This document shows positions 54,750-64,000 of a stretch of DNA of 64,000 nt, in pieces. The stretch covers positions 41,708 to 105,707 of the forward strand of contig BDIU01000527.1 of the NCBI GenBank assembly GCA_002118135.1, read 5' to 3'. The stretch is from Trebouxia sp. TZW2008 (taxonomy: Eukaryota > Chlorophyta > Trebouxiophyceae > Trebouxiales > Trebouxiaceae). How positions within the stretch are numbered: the first letter of the stretch is position 1; each line of letters begins with the position of its first letter. A program made the translations under genes and the position numbers. The notes under the pieces are model-generated. The model was not told the origin of the DNA, did not search any database, and worked only from the letters and a program-made list of their open reading frames with translations.

Positions 54750-56689
54750 GCTACATACTCGATCTCTGAAGGAAAAGTTTGTCAGAATTGGTCAAGGGTC
54801 TTGGAGCCCTCCCTTGGCAACATGCAAATTGGGGCTTTCATGGGATAGTCAGTAGTACATTCGTTGGCGTACGTATTGCGAGATTGCTGCAAAGGGTTGA
54901 TGCAGTCAACCCAGGCGGCATTAGATCGATAGTACTATTTGATCAGTAGGGTTTTGATAGGCTTTTATAGCAACCCATAACCATGCTTCAACACCTTGGT
55001 GCTTGAAGCATTAGATCCCCTTGTTAGGTTGCTCTGCCCTCAACTACTTACCCTGAACGACTGCTGCTGCGCCGTTTTGCTGAATCAATTGTTGGTTGCT
55101 TTTGCTGGTGTTGAGCCTTTGAGTGTGTGGTGCTTGTTGCTCCACAATACAGATTGAGCGCTGGACGCCCAGTGTCTTCATGCAGGAGTGGAAGTGCAGC
55201 TTAATTGCAAGTCAGTAGTCAATGCAGTTTCTCAGTTTACTTCTGGGCCTCAGACCGCATTGAAATTCTTAGACTGCCACAAGTGGCAAGAGTCAGCCCC
55301 CAGCCTCGGTGTGATTATAAGCAAGTTTTATTTCATGTACTTTAGCTGATTAAAGTTATACAGGCTGCCTTTTCTCAGGGCAAGGAATCAGAGTGTTGCT
55401 GTGAAGGCCAATTTTCAGGGCGCAGTCAAGGTAGATTGCATTGTTGCTGTCCCATTTGTCACCTTATTGTTAGTTTAGGTCTTATTGCGTACTTGTCTCA
55501 GAACGCTGGCTTTCAAATTGTATAGTACATATGTAGGTATTGTGTGTGCTGATGATAGCATTGTTTGCAACATATATGCAAACAATGCACCAGCAATGCA
55601 GGGATGTTCTTTTGTTGCTAGGCAGTCAAGCTTTGTAACAATGTTAAGCTGATCAACATTATGTACAGTGACTGTGTGCATGCTTCCTGCCAGACCAAAA
55701 TGATGCATGACATCAGCACTGTGCAAGACGCCGTTGCTTACAATTGCAGTTGAAAGATGCTCATCATCCATGCATCGTCATGGTGCCAGTGCATGATCAT
55801 GGTGCCAGTGCATGATTTGGTATGCACTTCAGCAGACAGACACGACAAGATATATATTAAGGGTCAAAAACGGTAGAGACCCCAGCCTGCCAGAATAAGG
55901 CGAAGTATTGAGCTTGCTGGTCAGAGGGCAGCTCGGGCAGACAAGATCTCATTCTGTATCATTGCTTCACATAGTTGTCAATCTGTGATGCAAGTCAGGC
56001 TGTACACGTGACTCTGCATTTGTGAGATGCCATTTGTAATTTGTCAACAAATGAACAAATAATGAGAATTGCAGTGCTGAACCAAAAGCAACTGATCATG
56101 ACCACACAACCCAAAACAAAAGGCAAGAGTCTGTCGATGTCACACGTGTGTTCTGATTAATATTGTTCGTGCCGCAGCCTCTGTTTGCAGAGCTTAGCAG
56201 CTTCACGCATGCTGATGCTGCTGACAGCAAGGATAGCAGCACAATTCCACAGTAACAAAGCAGAAGTCGTTTCTCATTTCTCAAGCTTCTAGCCATGACC
56301 ACAGGTCAGTGACCATGCTCATGAACTTGAAATGTGGGTCTGAGCTTTGCTGTCATACTACCCAAAGCAAACTTTGACAGCTGCTCGACAAGAGGATGCA
56401 GAGCTAGGACTGCACCTAGGGCGCAAATAGCCTGCTTTATTGCGACTGCTTGCATACACAGCTGAACGCTGTCTTGCACACGCTTCAAGCTGATCAAATG
56501 CTGCTGCTTAATGCTCTTACTATGTCTTGGCATGCCGGTCACATCACATCAAAAGGCCATGCTGTGATTGCCATTGCGTCATCTCATTGTGGATTGGCCT
56601 CAAGAGCTGTGTTGTGCCACATGCGTTATGGCAGCAATGGTGCTGCTTTGACTGTGTGGGTGGATTGTGCTGCCTGATCTACACTGCCA
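54750..56689. other. Convergent 3' intergenic region
   Basis: Lies between the stop codons of the AP2/ERF gene (plus) and aspartokinase gene (minus), so it holds both 3' UTRs. Short frames show no domain. A short direct repeat (CATGGTGCCAGTGCATGAT-like) occurs near 55778-55815. Nothing else is recognised. Confidence 0.4.
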
Positions 56690-59600
56690 CTAGCCAAAGA
56701 ACTCCTTGTGCAGTGACCGTACAGCGTTCTTGCCCTCTTCATCTGACACTATCAGGGAGATGTTGTTCTTGGACGCTCCTTGGCTCATCATCTTGACGTT
56801 GATGCCTTCTCGCCCCAACACCTTGAATACCTACAATGCATTGAACAAAGGGCTTAAGTCTTCAGTGTGGTCAAAAAGCAGAGCAAAGGAGGTGATTCTA
56901 CTGTCTAAAGGTGTTGTGCCAGTTTGAGTGTGTGCCTGGCCTCCATCACTTGGTAAGCTCACACTTAGCGTCCAGACAGTATAATCTGTTCTGGGTATGA
57001 TCATGGTAACATTTATAGTAAAACCAAGTGTATGCCTTTTGGATGACAACAGCCCACAGGTGTAGAGCTGAAGCCATGAAAGCCAGCAAATATTTGTCTG
57101 TGCCAACATGATAGTGACACGCTGGTCAGTGGGTGACCAGCAGCACCTGTGTGTCGGCTTCATATACAGAAACAGATATGGTATGACATGGTATGCATCA
57201 TTGTCAGCATTTGAACGCTTGCTGACGCGATTATTTGACCCTGCTGGGTGCTTACAGATGCAGTCAGCTGCCTCTTGTACATTGAGATTGAAGCACAATG
57301 TTGGTTTAAACATATACTCCTCAAAAACGACACCGAGTGCAGCTCATGCAATGTAACCACCTTGAGCTGCAATCCATGCTTGATCTGAGGGCTGTGTGTT
57401 GCAACCAAACTTGTGCTAGCAATCACAGCAGGTGCAACTGCAGCATCAACATTTGTAACGTCTGTGATTGCAGCATCCATGACTGTAGCATCGTTAATTG
57501 CAGCATCAGACCAGAGGTTTATTGCACCCTGCTGGTCCCCAGTGTCCCTCTGCAGAGAACAGCTAGATATGCAAAGGCTGCTTTTGCAGGGGTCTTCTCA
57601 AGTGAGACTGTATGTTTCAGGCCTGCATTTTTGGGTGCCTGTTGCACACTGAAATGGTATGCTAAGGCAGCTGCAGCATACCCGCTCAAGAATCTGGGAG
57701 GTCTTCTGTACGTTGCAGATGAGGCTGACGCAGGAGTGGGCCCTCTTGTAGCTCACTCTGGCAATGCCCTTAGCCTTGAAAGCTGCCACAAGAGCGTCTA
57801 GCTCAGCGTCCACTAGATCACGGCTCCACATTTTGCTGCACAAGTACAGCCAGACATTTCAAACATTTGTGTATCAACACGCATGAGCTTCATTCTTACC
57901 AACACAACATCACTGAGGCTTAGTGTCCACAACATGAAGGCTCCAAGATCAGCGCAGCAAGCCCTTAACACATACAAGAGGCAACAAACATGAGTGTCAG
58001 CAAATTGCGTCAGGAAAGGAACTTGTCTTGAGAACACTCAGCTGGAGTCAAACTTGAGCAATATGGAGAACTTCACTGGTGGCCATGATGTTTAGACTGA
58101 CGCCGTTGCTGTTAAAGACACTGGGCATGAAGCCAACCTGCCCGGGCATCTGGGTGCTCTTTGTTTCTCAGCATAAGGAGGCAATGTATAGGAGGAAACT
58201 CACCTTGGATCAAGTGTGAGTGATATCGAAACCTTGCTAGTGGCCACGACGTCCACACTGATGCCATTGCTGTTGAACATGTCAGACACAGTGGCCATGA
58301 GGCCAACCCACCTGAACATCTTGATGTTCATCAGTCAAACCACAAGGAGGCAACATGAGACACACCTGGGATCAAGCGTGAGTGAAATGGAGACCTCGCT
58401 GGTGGCCACGACGTCCACACTGATGCCATTGCTGTTGAAGATGTCAAAGACAGTGGCCATGAAGCCAACTTGCCCCAGCATCCTGGTGCTCACAATGTCC
58501 AGCAGTGTGATGCCGGGCTTCAGCACTATACTGGTCATCAGGGCATCCTTCATATCTCGCTCTTCCCTGATAAGTGTACCGGCAGCTTTCCTGCAAGACC
58601 ATGCATACAGTCATAGATTAGACTGACAATGCAGCAATGCCGCGCATAAGCTTTAACTGTACAGTGTGGCAGTGTGTTGCCAGGGTTGAGGACTATGCTG
58701 ATCATCAGAGCGTCTTTCATATCACGCTCTGCCCTGATCAGCTTGCTTGCAGCTTTACTGCAATAGCATGCAAACAATGTCTTCCTGCGTAGATGCTGAC
58801 TAGTTTCAATATTGTGTGATGCATCAACCACACAAATCTGGTGTAGGAATGTGATGCCAGGCTTTAGGGCTATACTGGTCATGAAAGCGTCTTTCATGTC
58901 TCGGTCCTCCATGATCAGCGTGCCCGCAGCTTTCCTATAGCATCATGAAGGTGAGGCACAATTGAAAGTGCTGTGAGGTGGTGACACTGCCAGCCTCAGC
59001 CAGTTCCTATGCTTACCTTGCACACCATGTGCATGGTAGTATGCTGACCAAACATGCTGTGAAACATAGTGCTAGATAAACTGGACAGACTGTTGCAGGG
59101 AATGTTGAGGTCGGCCAGTTCAGCAGCAGTGCTTGACAGCAACAAGGCGAAACAGCATGCTGTGGTGCTGCTGATGCTGATACTGACATTGCTTGTCAGC
59201 ACATGCAGGCAATGCAGAGCATCAGGCCAATCAGCAGCTCTGCGCTTGGCTGGCATCTTTGACTGCTCTGTACGGACAATGCCTTTCAATGTGATAGCAC
59301 ACATACACAGCTTTGACTGGAGCAGGACTGGTGCTCCACAATGTCAGGTTTTGCAGTGCTTAGCATACACTCCTGCCGCGTAGCACGCACTCCTGTTGCA
59401 AAACGCGCTCTGGCTGGACAAAAACAACAGCTATGTGCTGATGTCTGTCAACACTGAGACAACCAAGAGTGCTGAAAACAGGCGGTGCCTCAATGCCATG
59501 GCAAATCCGCACCTATTGTAGGAGTTCTTGACCCTGACAGCCAGTCTATTGCCGTTCTGAAGTTGCTGCTGGAAAGCTGGCTGCATGGCTTGGGGATGTA

Positions 59601-62600
59601 GTACTGTGGCGCCAAAGAACGCCAGCTCTGTAGCTTCATCATAGGTGAGGTCAGGCACTGGCCGCGCACCAGTGACTAAGCGAGGATCTGATGTCAGCAC
59701 ACCTGCACAAACATGCACATGCTGACAGATCTCATGCTGGTGACTAAGTGTCAGTCTAATGTCTGCAGACCTGCAGTGATGCTCAAATGCTTCTTGATGC
59801 CTGACCACGGGTCTGGTGTCAGCATACTTGCAAGATTATCGAAGCTGTGTTGATTTGGAACATAAGCCAGTGAACCAGATGTCGGCATTCTTGCAGCAGT
59901 ATGCTGAACTTGCCAACGCACACGCCAGCAATCCCGTACATTCGGAAAGCCGTGGTGCAAAGAAGAGCTGTGGCCTATGCGTGAGGCAAAGAGCATGAGC
60001 TTGTGACTATATAGTTGCAGCTGAAGTTGCAGTGCTGTGACTTGGCGATATGAAGTGCTGGGGAGGACCTCAGTGTATGTTAGGAAGCAGTTGCTCATCA
60101 TAGATGTCAGCAACTTACCAGGTATGATGCATTTGCATCATCATTGATCCTGCCCTCAGCTGTCGAATGACCGCATTACAGATACTCAGCAGTCTAAAAG
60201 ACTGCAAATGCATGTGCACTTGGCAAGAGTAAGACATGAGAAGACAATAAGCTGACAAGGCACACACAGGTATGATGCTAGGCCTACATACTGACTCAAT
60301 ACAAGCAACAATTCTCACAGTGTGCAAGCTGCGCTATCCTAAAGTCATGCTAGAGAAGACTTCAAAGTCTTGAGTGACTAACCTGAGAAATCGAAAGTCA
60401 AAGAGCAACCAGAAAGCAGCAAACAGGTCAGGGGTTCAGTTCTCACCATCAACATCTTTCCAGACCTGGACCTCTGGCAATCCCAAGGCAGCGCCAATGA
60501 CAGTGGCGCTGAGATCACTACCACCCCTGCCAAGCGTGGTTATAGCCCCTGCACACACAGCACCCAATGTTCAACTTGACAGAAGCGCAAATCAGGGTTT
60601 GTTGAAGCAGGGGTTATTGAAGCAGGGGTGGCATTGTGAGCAAACCCTGCGCGCTGGTCATGCCCTCAATGCATGCACAACACATGCAATGCAAAGGACA
60701 TGTACAGCACAGACCTCAGTTCATGATGCTTTCATTGCCATTGTAGCTCAAGGCCACTGGCTCAAGCTAATAGGGAATTGAACAAGCATCCTTGGTCTAG
60801 CTGAACTATCACTGACTACACTGCATGCTTGTGTAAGTACTGGCCAGGCATAGTGTCAGGTTCAGCTTTGCATGTGAATGCTTGAGTTGCCTTCAGGGTA
60901 TCATTCAGTCTGCATTGGGGCTGTAGATGGTGTCCAACAAAGCAATGACTTTGTCCTGCTTACGTCTCAGCATGCGCAATCAGCCTTGCACCCTGTATAA
61001 GACTGCGACAGCTATGCCTGCCAAGCACTTCTTGTACCTTACAGATGTTTCAGCAAAACCTCTTGGCAAAGCGAGCACACTTTGAGAAAATTGCTGAAAC
61101 ACCTCTAAGTTATCACAACTGCTTTTTCTGGCACAGCCACTACAGCAATACATAACAGTCATGACAACAGCTGCATGATGGGTTGTTTGGTACAGGCTCA
61201 TGTTGTTACATCACAGGAGATACAGCAACAGCATTCAGACAGGAGCAGGCGCAAAAGAAGAAGACCTCAGTCCTATCGATCAAGCCTACACAGCTGGAGC
61301 CTGTTGACTGTCAGCTCAGGGCATTTGTATTTGCATCAAAGGTCTTAGCCTGCTGCTGTCAATTGCTGCTGATAAGCATGCCTATGATGGCGCATCATGC
61401 CCAGATAGAAACTGGAGCTGAGGCTGTTTGATATGCAGTGCAGGGGCAGGCGTGATGAGACTCTGTGATAAGCGGTGATGGGGCATGACTACCGCTGCCA
61501 ATGCTAATGTATGACAGCCAATAGTGGGGCATGACCAGTACTGATGAATAACAGACAGTAATGGTGTGTGACCACTGATCATGCATACTTTCACAGGCAT
61601 GAGTCAGACATGATATGCACTTATGCAGTAGACAGACATGCTCAGGCTGTGGGCTCAGAGAGATTCCCACAAGATGATTTCATCAGTGAGTAAACTCAGA
61701 TGTCCATATCTACAAAGTTAACTTGAATCATCATTGCCCCAAGCCTGAGTCTTTCTGACATTGGTCTCGCTGCCTTTCAGCACATACTAATGCAGGCACT
61801 GCGGTGACAAAGGCTAGTGTGTAGTGACATGCAGCAACTTGATGGCAGTGTTGTCTTCCATGCATTCTGAGATGCCCTGACAGGCATACAGCAGGGGCTG
61901 CAGCTGCTCACAGGAGTAATTCTTGACAAGCATCAACCAGTATATAAATGCTTCTGCCATGAGGCAAGATGTGTACAATGCAAGATGCTGCAAATGCATT
62001 CTGTCCTAGCTCATGCATCTCACAACCCACAATCATTGTGATTGGTGTGAATGGATGTTGAGTGTGAAGGAGATGTTATAAAGCATGCACAATATGGAAT
62101 ATTTTTTGTCCCCTTGACTGCCTGACCACATGTGGGTCTGATGATTGCCTCAATGCCAACCATAAAAGCTTCTGCAGCACAGCTTTCAATAGTGCCAGCA
62201 TGACTTCAAGCGGATACCATGCAAAGCAGTTCAGCAGAAGCTGGCATACTGCAGACAGCAGGTCAATCAGAACTATCTTGCCAGGTCTGGAAAGTACATC
62301 TGATTCTTCTCAATAACAGCCCTCCTCAAGCAAAGCCGCATGTGACAATTGTTTCAGAAGAAATCTGCAGCTGACTTTGTCACAACATTGCCAGAACATA
62401 TCGTATTGTTTAAGCCTGCTGAAGATTGTTCAGCCAAAGCCACAAATTGCTTTGAGAGCAGTGCTGTCCGCTACAGTTGGTTCTCGGAGACCAGTGTTGG
62501 TAGCAAGCAGTGGCCTCAAGACCCACGGCAGCAGGCACGCAATACTCACAAGATTCTCATGGCTTGCGGTTGAGCAATGACCAGCAGTGACAGCAGCTGA

Positions 62601-63024
62601 CCATCTGCATTGCTTGGAACAGGCCTGTCAATGTCTGACCCACATAGAACAGTTCTCCGATCTGACAGCATTTTTGCAGCATCCGGTTTTCTTTTATATC
62701 ACAGGCCAACCCCGGAGCAGGTCTTCGCCATCTTCCATGGAGGCTCTAGCCTAAGGCACACCTTGTTACCTTGCAGTATGATGACAGTATCAGTGAATTA
62801 GTCACGCTGAGCAGCAGCATACAGGGTGAGGAATACCTGCCTGTGTTTTCTCCCCTTGCAAGGAAGCCTGTGACAATGGGAATCTCTGGTGGCCCGCCAT
62901 TGGAGCGTGTCAGTGCAGACCTGATGTTGGTGAAGGACTGCTCATACCGCACATCAGCGTTGCTGAAGTCATCTGAGGAGACCATGCCCAAGTCCCAGGC
63001 ATCATACTGGCGAGCTGCCACGCC
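56690..63024 (-). CDS. Monofunctional aspartate kinase (N-terminus beyond the visible exons)
   Basis: Minus-strand exons: 63024-62841, 60548-60447, 59702-59513, 58590-58366, 57835-57682 and 56830-56690, in one consistent frame. The first visible exon codes [13 protein letters not shown] and [15 protein letters not shown]. The next give [16 protein letters not shown] (conserved kinase loop), then [19 protein letters not shown] and [12 protein letters not shown]. Two ACT regulatory domains follow: [20 protein letters not shown] with [13 protein letters not shown], and [20 protein letters not shown] with [19 protein letters not shown]. The stop comes right after the second ACT domain, so there is no fused homoserine dehydrogenase. 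It catalyses ATP-dependent aspartate phosphorylation, first step to Lys, Thr, Met and Ile, probably in the plastid; plant monofunctional types are lysine-inhibited. The N-terminal KFGG-containing part is not seen. Confidence 0.92.
58075..58330 (-). repeat. Two downstream copies of the end of aspartokinase exon 58590-58366
   Basis: Sequence coding [20 protein letters not shown] plus [13 protein letters not shown] is repeated at 161-162-base spacing (plus-strand anchors GTGGCCAC 58402, 58240, and GTGGCCAT 58079). The first copy reads [20 protein letters not shown] and is still open through LTLDP; the last is more decayed. Confidence 0.88.
58640..58934 (-). repeat. Two upstream copies of the start of aspartokinase exon 58590-58366
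   Basis: Starting at 58934 and 58757 on the minus strand, each after an AG, they code variants of [20 protein letters not shown] and [11 protein letters not shown] in the exon's own phase, then diverge before the ACT domain. Spacing to the full exon is ~170 bases per step. Confidence 0.88.
62839..62840 (-). other. GC splice donor (GC-AG intron) in the aspartokinase gene
   Basis: To join ENTG to AITTLGRGG as in all family members, the exon must end at 62841 before GCAGGT. The nearby GT (GGCAG|GTATTC) would put the next exon in a frame with an immediate stop. ACAG|GCAGGT fits the GC-AG donor consensus. Confidence 0.7.
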
Positions 63025-63305
63025 CTACAGCAAATCATACTCTGAGGTAAGTGTTGTAATACATTGCAGACAGTACCTGCTCTGAAGGACCATCTTTGAC
63101 CTTTTATTGAACCTGCTCTACCATAGCGAAGGCTGTTGAACTGAACGGCCTGACTTCAGCTCTTTTCTGGACCCCTGACCTCCCACTTTGCTTTGCATCA
63201 GATTACCATTGCTGTCAATCAGCATGACAAGGCTTACAAGCAACAGAACCTGTCATGACAGCCAAGCCTAGACTAGCCTGACCTACGAGCTTGCCTGACA
63301 GCCAT

Positions 63306-63329
63306 GGGTTTAGGGTTTAGGGTTCAGGG
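63306..63329 (+). repeat. Interstitial telomere-like tract (TTTAGGG type)
   Basis: GGGTTTAGGGTTTAGGGTTC followed by AGGG contains three plant/algal telomere units, the last with one change. It is too short to be a chromosome end. Confidence 0.8.
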
Positions 63330-63779
63330 TATGCTCCACTGGCGGCAGCGGCAGACTTTTGCTGACGGCAAGCAAATTCAACTTGAAAAGGGAATGAGGA
63401 TTTGAGTGTGCAGCTCTGCAAGGGTGCCTAGACCATGTAATGCATGAGCAGTGAGGTCCAAATCGACAACGCGTGAGGATGAATCTGCCTTGTTGCGTGC
63501 AAGGTACTGAATTGGATGTGCAGCTCAAAAGATGCAGTCCAGGAAAAAAGCAGGGCCGTCGAGGACGAAATCAGGCAGTGCTTATCGCACCGCAAGTTGG
63601 AGTCATATTCTTCATATGCTGTTGCACAGACTGATCTTGACAAACACCTCGCAAGTCTCATCTATGCATGCTGCAGCTCTATGTACAGAAGACGTCAGCT
63701 CAAACTGTTGGGACCAGGGCAAGTAGGTATGGAGTCCATCACAACATGCAGCGTGTGCTTTGAATCTTCAAGAATCTGC

Positions 63780-64000
63780 ATGATGAGTGCTTCTACCAAG
63801 ATGATCTGTTGCAGCTGCACATGTGCAGACAGACCAGGCAGAAAGCTCATGACGCTTTGTGTATCTGCATGTTCAGCGCTTTGGCCAAGATGCCTTGTTG
63901 GCAGCTCCACATATGCAGGCAGATTCTGTAGCCAGCTCACGATGCTTTGTGTATCTGCATGTTCAGCGCTTTGGCCAAGATGCCTTGTTGGCAGCTCCAC
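63780..64000 (-). repeat. 90-bp tandem repeat, in frame on the minus strand
   Basis: GTTCAGCGCTTTGGCCAAGA recurs exactly 90 bases apart (63871, 63961), with a weaker third unit before. On the minus strand the open frame reads ELPTRHLGQSAEHADTQS twice, 30 residues per unit. The frame runs off the window; whether it is coding is unknown. Confidence 0.6.

Larger units (their letters stand above)
63025..64000. other. Right-edge region, probable aspartokinase intron
   Basis: The missing aspartokinase N-terminus was not found here, so this is probably intron of that gene, or the gene's 5' part lies past the edge. It holds a short telomere-like tract and a 90-base tandem repeat. Confidence 0.35.

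Noticed and set aside
55475..55771. Minus-strand 98-codon frame between the AP2/ERF and aspartokinase genes
   Set aside because: No domain, no start context or neighbouring exon; it lies where two 3' UTRs are expected.

Overview
This is a window of eukaryotic nuclear DNA, most likely from a green alga (Chlorophyta, probably Trebouxiophyceae). The genes are intron-rich with GT-AG junctions that join in frame. The best matches I recognise are plant/algal families: a plant-type monofunctional aspartokinase, an AP2/ERF transcription factor, a plant-like DUF726 (TMCO4) protein and a plant-type CCR4 deadenylase. A short TTTAGGG tract is also present. The taxonomic placement is inference. No bacterial operon, rRNA, tRNA, CRISPR array or transposase was recognised.

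Layout, left to right. (1) 281-2254, minus, cut by the left edge: Rossmann-fold NAD(P)-binding protein with a probable organelle-targeting N-terminus. (2) 3102-4487, plus, intronless: GT61-like Golgi-type glycosyltransferase. (3) 5708-14909, minus, 11 exons: CCR4/nocturnin-type deadenylase with an N-terminal CCCH finger and a roughly 680-residue disordered insertion inside the nuclease domain. (4) 16214-17413, plus, intronless: DUF6492-like type II membrane protein. (5) 18846-26201, plus, 8 exons: large low-complexity protein with a Tudor-like module and a C-terminal HSP20-like domain. (6) 27334-50681, plus, 16 exons over 23 kb: DUF726/TMCO4 membrane alpha/beta-hydrolase; the exons sum to an uninterrupted 988-residue frame. 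(7) 52503-54749, plus, 5' end unresolved: AP2/ERF factor with an acidic C-terminus. (8) 56690-63024, minus, N-terminus outside the window: monofunctional aspartate kinase. The genes are not an operon; they are independent single-gene units with no shared pathway.

The most striking property is how the introns are built. In at least four genes (CCR4, Tudor/HSP20, DUF726, aspartokinase), introns contain tandem copies, about 80 to 210 bp apart in most arrays, of the neighbouring exon's edge. Copies 5' of an exon carry the acceptor plus the exon start, and copies 3' of an exon carry the exon end plus the (often mutated) donor. One full-length exon remains between them. Larger intronic arrays (about 175, 290 and 345 bp units), microsatellites, two long hairpins and an AT-rich foreign-looking island fill the rest of the DUF726 introns. 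I read this as a genome whose introns grow by repeated short tandem duplication across splice junctions, leaving candidate alternative exons and decayed exon relics.
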